A stretch of DNA of 50,646 nucleotides from Aureococcus anophagefferens (taxonomy: Eukaryota > Sar > Pelagophyceae > Pelagomonadales > Pelagomonadaceae). Below the pieces are notes generated by a model. It ran no database searches. It was not told the origin of the DNA and saw only the letters and a program-made list of their open reading frames with translations. The DNA is taken from assembly GCF_000186865.1 (NCBI RefSeq), contig NW_008705601.1, positions 41,167 to 91,812 on the forward strand, given 5' to 3'. Of the stretch, positions 1 through 9,099 are shown piece after piece (positions within the stretch are counted from its first letter, which is position 1; each line of letters begins with the position of its first letter). The position numbers and the translations under genes were made by a program.

Positions 1-415
1 TTAGTCGCCTACTTGTATCTTTTGTATGAGGATACGTGGAAAAGGTATCCTCTTCTTTCTTTTCTCTTGCACACTTCAGTGACCGAGGAGTCTGGGGGTT
101 GCGTTCGCATCTCACCGCTTAGTGTCGCTAGATCCCCGCCGGTTGGTAGGGCAGTGTAAATATCTACCTTTCTAGTCTACTGCAGTGAAGGCGCTTACAT
201 TCCTTTACATAAGCAATGAACTCTATTACAATTAGCTTGAGCTTTTTTTTAAAATATTGTGCCGAGGAGGGTAGGGCAGCCCTGGCGGGTGCTTCATTTG
301 CGCCGAAGGAGGGCTAAAAAAAAAAACGTGCCACCCCGGTCCCCGGGGCCCCGGGAAGCAGCGAGCTGGAGAGACCACCACCAGCAGTTTTATTTAGCTA
401 GATTACACTGGTCGG
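1..415. other. Intergenic, no gene seen
   Basis: No open frame or RNA gene can be supported here. The stretch contains T-rich and A-rich runs (near 245 and 317) and a GC-rich palindromic patch near 335-355. Nothing in it identifies a promoter for the ORF that follows. Confidence 0.4.
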
Positions 416-817
416 GTGGTGCACCAGTTGGTGCGTGAGAATCATCTGCAGCTAGTTGAGTTTCCTGATTTTGAAGCAGCTGTGGCGGCGCTGTCGCAAG
501 CTGTTCAGAACCGGGCTGTGGAGACGGGCGTCGAATTGTCGATTTGTGACGAGGAGCGGGCACCTGACCAAGTCGTGGGTGATTTTCGGGTGAATGACAA
601 GGAGTTGAGTGCTCCTGTCACTATGGCACAGGTCCAGAGCATGTTGGATACGCGAGATGCGACCAACGAGCGAGACTTCGAGACGATGCTGGACAAGAAT
701 AATGTAACGTTAACAGCCAGCATTACAGAGATAGTGAAGCAGCAACTGACAGAAGCGCTCGCGGCGGCCCGCGAGCGGCCGCCGCAGGCCGCGGCCCCGG
801 CGCCAAAATCCGTTTAG
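416..817 (+). CDS. Hypothetical protein, possibly a 3' exon
   Basis: I do not recognise this 133-codon frame. It begins with GTG; an in-frame TAG lies at 395-397 and the first in-frame ATG is only about 70 codons in. If real, it is therefore more likely a terminal exon or a 5'-truncated gene than a complete ORF. The protein is acidic and helical in character and ends in an Ala/Pro/Arg-rich tail (about residues 112-130), typical of algal low-complexity ends. It converges on the cupin-like gene, whose stop is about 85 bp downstream. Codon use is ordinary, with no membrane segment or signal peptide. It could be a chance ORF. Confidence 0.3.
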   Translation: MVHQLVRENHLQLVEFPDFEAAVAALSQAVQNRAVETGVELSICDEERAPDQVVGDFRVNDKELSAPVTMAQVQSMLDTRDATNERDFETMLDKNNVTLTASITEIVKQQLTEALAAARERPPQAAAPAPKSV

Positions 818-900
818 GTAATCTTGATCCTAATAAGAAAACGGGGTTGGTAGAGTTGGGGTTCGTCAGCCTGTCGTGCCTGTTGAAGGTGAAAACCACA

Positions 901-2115
901 CTAGAAGAAGACAAGCTTGGAATACCAGAACTTGACGCTAGGTTCAATGTGAGGTTGGCTGTACCAAATATTGCATAGCCACCGAGGCACCGTCCAATAA
1001 TCAGAGCAGTCCGTGTTCAGCACCTCATACATATCTTGATTGACCGCACTACAACTCTCCTGGCCGCTGTCCTGATACTGTTGAAACTTGTCCCTTAACG
1101 CGTTATGTATGCGGATGCTTTTGGCTTGAAATAGCGCGTACGCAGTTTTGACTAAATTCGGAAAAATCATCTTGAAAAATCTCGCCACCGTCGATTCTGA
1201 TAATTTCTTGTAATTATAAAAATCATCTAGGTAGACGGCGAATGCCATTAAAATCGGGTGGTTGACGTTCCCGGCAAAATACTTGTATGACATCCAAGTC
1301 ATGACATCCGCTTTATCACCGCGAACTGACAGCGATACACTGGGGCCTTGGATTTTGACTGCGTGCCACGAATACGGGGGATTGATAAGCAAATCCCCGG
1401 CGTGTAGCACAACTTGAGATACATGATCCGAAGCATCGATCTCCATCGGCCAAGGTCGGCCACCCTTAATAAGCTGATTTTTATGGAACCAACCGGACGC
1501 ACTCGGGAAGACGAGAAACGGGGTAACATCAGATGGTACTTCTTCGGTCGTATGCCATAGTTTGTCTCCACACAGTTGAAATAAAAGGTTGGCATCTATC
1601 GCATTGTGCCAACTAGACGACACTATAGTGTCATTTGCAGAACCAAAGATAATATGTCCGGGGTAACCTCCCTCCGTGAATAACCCAGGGGCGTACAAGT
1701 CCTTCAGCCTCAAGAAGGCATCTAGATGTTCCGGATCCATATTGTTCGTTCCGTATCCGAAGGATCCATACAAAGACTTGTTCGTCATCATCTTCTCGTC
1801 TATTGTCTTAATTGTAGAAAGCGTGTTGCCTTCCTGAAAATGACCGACTCGACCGAGATTTGCGTGAATTTTGAGCTGTGGGTCGACGCCCATGTCCTCA
1901 AATGCACAACTGTTCGGTGGTATGAACGCGTTACGCACCACAGTCGGTACTTTGAAATCGACAGCCCATCGCAGTATCTGTTTGGGTGTGATCAAGACAT
2001 TTTCCGTTTCCGCTTGTACGATACGCACTCCTTTATTTGCCAATCCTGGAGAAGCGTTAAACAAAATGTATAGACAGGCTACTCTGCCGGCAAACCCGAC
2101 CCCGGGGGTCGACAT
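901..2115 (-). CDS. Cupin/JmjC-like protein with altered metal site
   Basis: About 404 residues from the ATG at 2115. The frame stays open upstream to 2367, but that extension is Arg-rich, of different composition and probably not translated. The first 30 or so residues are hydrophobic and could be a signal peptide or anchor. The core (about residues 120-270) resembles cupin_8/JmjC-like 2-oxoglutarate hydroxylases: a 'SSWHNAIDANLLFQLCGDKLW' stretch where the family has HxD then a GxKxW segment, and a distal 'LINPPYSWHAV' supplying the second His. The HxD aspartate position is Ala, so ordinary Fe(II) binding is doubtful, although an Asp sits two residues later. The C-terminal 130 residues are helical and unassigned. 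The fold call is fairly good; activity and substrate are unknown. Confidence 0.6.
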   Translation of the reverse strand: MSTPGVGFAGRVACLYILFNASPGLANKGVRIVQAETENVLITPKQILRWAVDFKVPTVVRNAFIPPNSCAFEDMGVDPQLKIHANLGRVGHFQEGNTLSTIKTIDEKMMTNKSLYGSFGYGTNNMDPEHLDAFLRLKDLYAPGLFTEGGYPGHIIFGSANDTIVSSSWHNAIDANLLFQLCGDKLWHTTEEVPSDVTPFLVFPSASGWFHKNQLIKGGRPWPMEIDASDHVSQVVLHAGDLLINPPYSWHAVKIQGPSVSLSVRGDKADVMTWMSYKYFAGNVNHPILMAFAVYLDDFYNYKKLSESTVARFFKMIFPNLVKTAYALFQAKSIRIHNALRDKFQQYQDSGQESCSAVNQDMYEVLNTDCSDYWTVPRWLCNIWYSQPHIEPSVKFWYSKLVFF

Positions 2116-3212
2116 TATTAAATTTTGATGGGTTAGGTAATCCGTGCCTGCCTGCAGGTGATATGTGCGCACACGGCGGCCGGGGAGAGAGAGAGAGTTT
2201 CGAAAGCGGGTTGGCTGGCGCATGGGGAACGTCCGCCAACTTTTACGCCGCTGCCAGAGCCCGTACTTTTTTGGGTGCTCCGCGGGGTGCTCAATTTCCG
2301 AGAGCACATGTCGACGTGCGCGCCTCCGCGAGTTTTTGTCCGACGGCGTGGGGCGCGCGCGGGCCAACGGCCGGTTGTTGATGCGCGACGTGACGAACGC
2401 TGCGGCTGTACCGTGTCAGATCTTGCTCAATAACGACTGGATTGCGACAGATGCGTGGCCTATAAGGTCATGATCGCGTCGACAATCGCTGCGGTCGCTT
2501 CGAGCGCGGCCTGCGGCGGGTTACAGTGGGTCATCCACACTTAAATTCAGTTCTAGCATCTCTCGTTCATTCATCTCTGATACTGAGGATTCCGGTTGGG
2601 AGCCCTCCTCGACGTTATCGTCTCTATTTGGGTGTCGTCGTAAACCTAGATTTTGTTGTAACGACTCTATCTGTTGATATCCTTCCCTAGCTTGCGATCT
2701 GGTAGTGGGGTCGCCACCAGTAGTCCGAGAGTCTACCTTGAAGGGACAATTCCCGCTACATCACTCTCTCGAATTCGTTACACCCGCCGCTCCCTCGCGG
2801 CGAGCGCCGTCGCGTGGCGCTCGTACTTGTCCTTGAGCAGGAGGAAGCACTGGTCGCGCCCCCTAAGGCGTGGGCGGCGCGTCAGAGGTCCCCCGCGAGG
2901 CGTGAGCGGCGGTGTTGAGGTCCCTTTTGAAGGGCAAGCGGCTGTGTTGAGGTCCCTGTTGAAGTACAAGGTCTGAGGTTGAAGCCCAGGTTATAATATC
3001 CCGCCGGCGGGATATGCTAACAGTGTCTGAGGGGTGCACCAGTACGCCGTCACAGCCGAGACCCCGCAGTACAGCCGAAACAAAGCGCTCCGGAACACAG
3101 CTTTCCACCGGAACATAGCTTAGCGCGGAATACAGACTCTCGCGCCAGGATAAGCTCTTGCCCTGATTCCCCATGTGTATCATCGGAAAGCTCGCGCCGA
3201 AGAATGATAGAA
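2116..3212. other. Intergenic, with a possible small minus-strand frame
   Basis: No convincing gene. On the minus strand a frame without a start, about 2780 down to 2527, is open for some 80 codons and is Gln/Glu-rich, ending in an acidic 'EMLELNLSVDDPL'. It might be an exon or a transposon remnant, but nothing identifies it. A GC-rich patch at 2160-2400 reads open in several frames on both strands, which is a composition effect. Confidence 0.3.
2912..2964. repeat. Short direct repeat, 21 bp, two copies
   Basis: Two copies of a 21-bp unit beginning gtgttgaggtccc (2912-2932 and 2944-2964) differ at one base and are separated by 11 bp. No function is suggested. Confidence 0.6.
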
Positions 3213-4961
3213 TCAAGCAGTAGACACATCAGTATTTGCAGATGAAGACGAGGATGTGGAAAAGGATATGGATGAAGCTGATGATGACGATGATGACAAC
3301 GATGAAGGTGAAGATGACATTGAAGATGATGATGACATCGAACTCATTGACGAAGGAAGAGCCTTTTGCACTATCCTTGACTTAGCTTCTTTTCGAGCCT
3401 TTGCGGCAGCAGCTGGTTCAACAGAAACCACCTGGTAGTAGGATACAACACATCGAAATGTCGATATAGATGCTACCGTGAAAATTAAGCCTATGGGCGC
3501 CACCCCAAATGTGCTAGCTCCCAAAACGATGGTGACAACACTAGAGCTAGTGTCCCATACGCCACTGCGAGCCAAGTTCACGACCATTTTATGCCTGAAG
3601 GCAACAAGCGCGGGGTTTGCATCGCCTGCTGAGCGCAGTGTCTGAGTGACTTTTCCTGCCTGAAGTTGGAAGAAGGCAGCGCAGCACAAGGCTATGATTG
3701 GAACGATAACCATAATCAGTACAACAACATCAGGTTGCCATGCAAAGACTCCATGACCCCAGGATAACGCTCTATGTGCAAGGGCATCTACAAGAAAAGT
3801 AACCCATAGTGTAGCATAAAGTTTGATGGGGCTTTCTTTCATGATGGGCCGGGCGGTCGTCATTCTTTTTGAAGCTGTGCTCTCGCCCATCCACATCAAT
3901 GCCATCAAGATAGTTGTCGCAAGACCCTGGACTTTAAAAGCATAATTCCAATGCACAAAAAATGGTGTAAAGATGCCATACATATTTGTTTTCTTAAACA
4001 ACGATCCGCTCCAAGCCATATTTCCGAAAAATAAATCTAGAGCCTGCGCAAGATTTGGGGTAATTTCCATCAGAATGACGATTTGTTGTACTTTTAAAGG
4101 CAATTTTTTTCTTTCTTGACCTCTGATCATCGCAACTTGATTAGGGAATAGATAGGGCAGAAACTCAAGCGTCAAGTATAGCGTGCACATTGGTACCAAA
4201 GACCAAACCATAGTGTATAGAATGCACACACCCCAAAGCTTGTAGTTTCTCCTCTTATCCACAAACTCGACACCCCTACGCCAGTATCCTTTTTTTGTAA
4301 CCAACTCAAATGGACGATCCTTCTCGAGCATGTGAATCATACTAGTTGCAGTGCACAAGAAATTGATATCAGCGAGAACAAAACTTAATTTATCTCCCCA
4401 CCATGATTCATAGTCAGCACCTACGGCGCCCCAGTAGCCTACGAGATTGTCATTCTTAAAACTGTGACCGAAGAGAATGGCGACTCTAGCCCGGTGAAGG
4501 TTCAGCAGTAAGGCATGCATGTTACAGGCGCCGTTGGGGAAGACGGAATCGAAATCAGTCCCCAAAGATACCGCGTGAGTACGCATGTTGGGCAGTTTTT
4601 TTGGTGGGCAGAAAATGCCAGCGGGATTCCCTACTTGTTTCCCATACTCCGAATACAAATGAATGGACAGTCCGTCAGCAGAAGTATCAAAGGGTTCCGC
4701 TTTGCGGCCCCAATGTGGTATATATGAACAGTGGTATGTACCATCCCTCACATTTTTGCCGCCTGCATTATTCGAAATCTTGTTTTTATTCAAGTAGTGA
4801 CCCGCAGTCTCAATCGTCATTAGTAAGGGAGGTTGCTTCGGAGGAAATTTTTTCGTCGCATGTTTTAGTTTGATCATCTTGCTTGTCGGGATGTTTGTCC
4901 CGGAGCGGTATTTGGCGCTGGCGAAGGAGGCAAGGAGGCAGAGTTTCATGAACATGATCAC
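3213..4961 (-). CDS. Multipass membrane protein, Ser-rich tail, unknown family
   Basis: A 582-residue single-exon ORF. The first ~16 residues (MIMFMKLCLLASFASA) look like a cleaved signal peptide. An extracellular/luminal part of about 200 residues holds scattered Cys and many aromatic residues. At least six hydrophobic segments follow, the clearest around residues 245-270, 345-365, 385-405, 410-440 and 475-505. The C-terminal ~55 residues are almost pure Ser with Met/Ala, a low-complexity cytoplasmic tail read from a (GAT/GAC)n-like tract on the plus strand. I do not recognise the family; the aromatic-rich luminal part followed by a helical bundle suggests a transporter or receptor-like protein, but no diagnostic motif is visible. 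Codon use is moderate in GC, unlike the GC-rich genes beyond 10.8 kb. Confidence 0.75.
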   Translation of the reverse strand: MIMFMKLCLLASFASAKYRSGTNIPTSKMIKLKHATKKFPPKQPPLLMTIETAGHYLNKNKISNNAGGKNVRDGTYHCSYIPHWGRKAEPFDTSADGLSIHLYSEYGKQVGNPAGIFCPPKKLPNMRTHAVSLGTDFDSVFPNGACNMHALLLNLHRARVAILFGHSFKNDNLVGYWGAVGADYESWWGDKLSFVLADINFLCTATSMIHMLEKDRPFELVTKKGYWRRGVEFVDKRRNYKLWGVCILYTMVWSLVPMCTLYLTLEFLPYLFPNQVAMIRGQERKKLPLKVQQIVILMEITPNLAQALDLFFGNMAWSGSLFKKTNMYGIFTPFFVHWNYAFKVQGLATTILMALMWMGESTASKRMTTARPIMKESPIKLYATLWVTFLVDALAHRALSWGHGVFAWQPDVVVLIMVIVPIIALCCAAFFQLQAGKVTQTLRSAGDANPALVAFRHKMVVNLARSGVWDTSSSVVTIVLGASTFGVAPIGLIFTVASISTFRCVVSYYQVVSVEPAAAAKARKEAKSRIVQKALPSSMSSMSSSSSMSSSPSSLSSSSSSASSISFSTSSSSSANTDVSTA

Positions 4962-5133
4962 GTCATACAGTGCGATTTCTCTATAACCCCCCAGTTAAAG
5001 TCGACACCAGCTGCAGGCGCTGTCAAGGTTTCTTCAACGAATGGCCCCGAGCGTATGGCTGCAAAGCCCTGCTTCTCACGATTCCGCAAATCCAATCGGA
5101 TGAGCTATGGTGAGTTTGAGATGAGCTAGTAGG

Positions 5134-5168
5134 CAGACCAGAGTGAGACTGCGTTACGGGTATCCTAG
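5134..5168 (+). repeat. 35-bp direct repeat, copy 1
   Basis: Begins cagaccagagtgagactgcg and is identical to 5814-5848. The 645 bp between the copies are GC-rich, unlike much of the flanking sequence. Confidence 0.85.
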
Positions 5169-5460
5169 GGGGTATCCTGGCTCTTCTGCTCCCCCGCCGC
5201 GGCCGGGAAGGCGGAGCGGGGACTGCGAAGCCAGGCCGGGGAATGAGAATGTGCACGCCGCAGCGTGCAGGGAGGCGGGCGGGTGCCACGGCACCGTGCC
5301 GGGAAGGAACGGCGGTGCGGCGCGCCCTGTAGGCGCGCCGTCGTGAGGCCGGACAGGAGGCCGGAGAGCGGGAATCGGCGGAGTTTCCTCGCCCTAAAAT
5401 ATGTGGCTTCCTGCTCTAATAGCCAGTCATTTTCACTTCCGTTGAGTTTTCTCAACACTT

Positions 5461-5547
5461 ACATCAACACCATCAACACTGACATCATCATCAGCCTTTC
5501 ATACAACATCATCAGCATCATCATCAGCATCATCATCAGCCTTTCAT
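5461..5547 (+). repeat. CAT/CAG-type microsatellite
   Basis: Imperfect runs of CATCAT, CATCAG and CATCAAC units, including two copies of a 'cagcctttcata' motif, lie between the two copies of the 35-bp repeat. Confidence 0.8.
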
Positions 5548-5813
5548 AGGGAGGCGGGCGGCAGGAGCGGTCCGTTGGCCAGGTTGGCGCGGTAGGACCG
5601 CGGGCCACCAGTCGCAGGAGGCGACGACGGAGGCGCCGCCGTCCTTCGTGCGGCGGCGCGCGCTCTGGTTCCAGGGGTTCAAGTTATCCGCCGCTCGCGA
5701 GCGGTGGATCTGCTGCGGGCGGCGCGCCCTGCGCGCAGGCCTGCAGCGGTGTAGCTGCGCACAGCTAGCAGGTGTAGCGCGGTGGCTCACAGCGCGGAAG
5801 TGGGCCCATAACC

Positions 5814-5848
5814 CAGACCAGAGTGAGACTGCGTTACGGGTATCCTAG
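5814..5848 (+). repeat. 35-bp direct repeat, copy 2
   Basis: Identical to 5134-5168 and 680 bp further on. Both end in tatcctag. The pair could be the ends of an inserted segment or a dispersed short repeat. Confidence 0.85.
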
Positions 5849-6527
5849 TGAACCGCCTCCTAGGTGGTTGGGAAATGTTACCATCTCCTATGCGCTAAAC
5901 GCTCTCCGTAGCGCGAAAATGCCTGACTGCAAGTCAGGTGAAACTCCCCGGTTGGGGGAACGTTGGGGGAACCTCTCTGCTCCCCCGCAGCGAGTCGGGC
6001 GTGGCGGCTCTCGCCACGACCGGGAGCTGGGTGAGCACGCGAACCTGGTCTCGAACCCGACCTGTACACTCACAGCGCGCTGTTCCCCCGGCTAAGCTGC
6101 CAGCCTTTGACAAGAGCACGAAGTGGGGCCAGCCCGACGGCCAGGTGCGCAACTGGCCCGGGCCGAACGTGGAGGCGCTGACGGCGGGCTGCGACTGGGG
6201 CTACGAGCCCTACGCGCAGAATGCCACAGGAAAATCTTCTCCTAGAAAGCTACTTTTACCTTAGGATAGGGCTGGCCGAACGGCATTTTCATAGAAAAAA
6301 TAGACAACAAATTTTCGTCGGTTTTTGTGAGAATGAAACCCAATGAAAAAAAATGACCAAAATTGTTGTTGAATCTTTTTAAGCTGCGCATCTGCTCTAT
6401 AACTATAAAACGACAATAGAATTTCGGCATAGAAAAACAAAACTCAAGGGGAATCCATCGCCCAGGCGTGACGGTTACTGAGGGTTGGAATTTGGCTGCT
6501 CGACCGGATATGCCAGCGCTGAAGCTG

Positions 6528-8117
6528 CTAGTGCAGCTCGACATGTGAAGCTCCTAGATCATGGAAGACCGATGACTCGTCCAACACTGATAATTCCACA
6601 CAGCCTAGAATTTTTTCTGCGTCAATACGATCGCAGTTTTTTACGTCAATACAATCAAAGGTCCTTCTGTACAACCTCCTTAAAATAACCAGTTGGATGC
6701 AACTCGCTAAACCTGCAAGGCATGCCACAAATAGACAACCATTTGCAACGACTGAAATTCTGCTCATGTCGATGGATTGGTCTGGCAAGGGAGAACACTC
6801 TTGGTCGTAGCCGTGTCCGAGTATGTTGGTAAGTTCCTCCTGAATTGGGTCATATCCGATCCTTCCTCCAGTGGCAGCATGCGCGACCCCTGCGATAGTT
6901 TTGCTAAGATATGATTCGACCGGTTGAGATGTAGAGCCAACACTAACCGCAGACGCACTTTCATTCGTCCTACTTATACTGTGTGTGCTACTTGGCGCTG
7001 CCGTGGGCGAGCTTAGTACCTATCGAAAGTCACTCAAGTGAGAGGTATATTTCTGGTGGACTCCTTGCCTCACGGCCTCTCTTGGCCTCGTATAAAGTGC
7101 AACACGGCAGCCATAACTGTAGGCAATTTGCTGTTGATTTATGCCAGAGACCCATTGGAAGATGGAATCGCGAGTGTAAAGATCCATAACAAGGTCCTCC
7201 GGTCCGATTTGCAATTGCAAGATGCCAGCATCGAGGTCTTCTAGGAACCAAGAGGCCCAGGCAGGATCAAACGTGATGGGCGCAATCAGGACTCCTCCGA
7301 CGTAAGAGATTTCACCAGTCTCAATTGTCGTAGTAGGGATCTTAGTGAAACCGATACTGCGCTTCGCACCATGGTGATTGTAATAGACATTTATTTCAAT
7401 ATTTTGAAGTTCGGCAGCGACATGCATGAAGACTTCTTCAATTTTCATGTAGAGTGAATATTCTACGCTTATCACAGTCCTGGCAATCGTTGTCTCGACA
7501 CTGAATCTAGTTATACTGACGGGCGACACGAAGATGTCAGGGGAACTAAAATCGAACACAGAAACACCAGTGCCAGCAATGAGAAATAATAAAAAAGCTG
7601 AAATAAAGAATGCAAGGCGAATGAATCCTCTGGAAACCTGTCGTAGCTTCAACCACGCCAGCATCTTTGGTTCACGTGTGGTTTTTTTCTTTGCTACAAA
7701 AATACCCCAGGCCAGTAACATGCAACCAGCGGCAACAAAAATGATAGCAAATGCTATTAAACAAAATAAACGTGGGTTGGATTTGGCTGCGTCGTACCTC
7801 ACACCTCTACCCATGCCTTCCAGATCCGTATCTCCGACACCCTCACAAAACCCACACGATTGGGAACAATATCCATCCAAGGATCCACCCGGGTTAAACC
7901 GTGTTTCACAATATCCCAAGACACGGTAATTTTGACAGCATTCAAGAGAATCTGAGAAAGTGGCGCACAATCCTCGATGGTATGTCTTGAATAATCCGTC
8001 GTCACAGCTTTCGTATCTAGGCTGATCTTGACTCGAGTTACGAGCTTGCACGATGGAAGCGTTTGTAAATTCACTCGCCCTGTTGTTCCCTGTTGTAATA
8101 GACTCGTTTGTATCCAT
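6528..8117 (-). CDS. ShKT / LEA2-like membrane protein (two exons)
   Basis: Read 8117 to 7074, then 7019 to 6528 after removal of a 54-nt intron (7020-7073); about 510 residues. Without splicing the frame stops at a TAG formed by the intron's own last bases, and the same frame then stays open for a further ~163 codons, which supports splicing. Residues ~36-92 hold an ShKT-like six-cysteine pattern ending 'YCSQSCGFC'. Two hydrophobic helices follow (~118-143 and ~167-190). The next ~120 residues (VISVEYSLYMKIEEVFMHV region) resemble an LEA2/WHy beta-sandwich, as in plant NDR1-like membrane proteins. The second exon encodes a Ser/Thr-rich stretch and another strong helix (ISVVANGCLFVACLAGLAS). 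The role is unknown; cell-surface or stress-related is an inference from the domains. Confidence 0.7.
7020..7073 (-). other. 54-nt GT-AG intron
   Basis: On the minus strand it starts GTGAGG and ends TTTCGATAG. Removing it joins ...TRPREA to VLSSPTAAP... in one frame. It is a multiple of three and contains the in-frame stop. Confidence 0.7.
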
Positions 8118-9099
8118 ATTTAGTAAGCTTGATCACATGGACACCTTGATTGTCCTTTGATTACCCGGGTTAATGGCTAGCGCCCGAAGGGACACGCTCT
8201 TCACGCCGCTTCCTATCCTGTTACTACTTGGCGTCGCCATGTTCCTCGAACCTCGAGCCGTCTGCGGCACCGCTCCTAGGACAAAACGTGCGCGGCGCTT
8301 TGACGTCCATAAACTACCCCAGGCTCATGTGGGGCGCAAGCGGCGCAGGTAATCTGCGAATAGCTAGCAAGTAGCGCCCCCGCGGAGGTTTGACGTTCAC
8401 CCTTACATCTCGTTTGACAGCATTGCAAACAACACGTACATGGCTCGAACGGCAACGGGAATTAAACTACTCATTAGCACATGAGGCTCTTCGGCCAACA
8501 GCGCGGAGTCATACAAAACTGGACGCGAGCTCTCGCTAAGAAAAAGAAGCTTGGGTGATGATATTGTTCTTTCAGAGGCGTTTGGGCAAGATTCCTGACC
8601 CTGAGCGGGAACCGTTGTGACCGGTCAGCGAACATAAGCGCGTCTTTTATCTCCACAAGAGACTCTGGAGACTTTGAGAATTGAAATTCTATTGTAAACT
8701 TATACTCATCTAGCATGCTCCTATTCATTATAGGCTCAATGAGCTAAAGTTGCGTTCCCGCCGTGGATTAGTAAGCGCCCGCGATTTTATATGCAGTGTC
8801 TTACACTCTTGCCGGGGGAATTAATTTAGCGAATTTGGCCGAGAAAGATGTTCGCAAAGTCGCCGAGGAGCGCCAAAACCTCCGCGCTAGGGGCGTAAAA
8901 ACGCTGCTGGGAAATGCATTCACCGCTGCTGCGAAATGTACTCATATTGAGGACGGGTGCATTTTTGACAGACCTGTGGGAAGCTCATCATGTGACATAT
9001 GCTCCATCGTCATGGACTTGGTATGTTCCCCGAGTTCGGCTGATAGGCTATCTGTGCGTCTAATGGGATACAAATACGTCAAAGCAGCACTGTGCTACA
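8118..9099. other. Intergenic with weak coding remnants
   Basis: A minus-strand frame at 8474-8728 contains 'EYKFTIEFQFSKSPESLVEIKDAL' spread over about 25 codons. The YKF-x-I-x-F and EIKDAL spacing recalls the acceptor end of alpha-1,3-fucosyltransferases (GT10), but the key FENS residues are absent, so at best this is a decayed fragment. A plus-strand frame at 8796-9122 (108 codons, no recognised domain) overlaps the end of the next gene and is unlikely to be real. Confidence 0.25.

Larger units (their letters stand above)
4962..6527. other. Gene-poor, repeat-rich stretch with coding-like fragments
   Basis: No complete gene. The stretch contains two copies of a 35-bp direct repeat, a CAT/CAG-type microsatellite, a 7-bp-stem hairpin at 5922-5938, and GC-rich pieces that look like exon debris: a plus-strand frame at about 6085-6225 encoding a Trp/Gly/Pro-rich piece (WGQPDGQVRNWPGP...) and a minus-strand frame at about 5540-5720 with a Trp-rich segment. 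GC content drops abruptly at about 6240. Confidence 0.45.
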
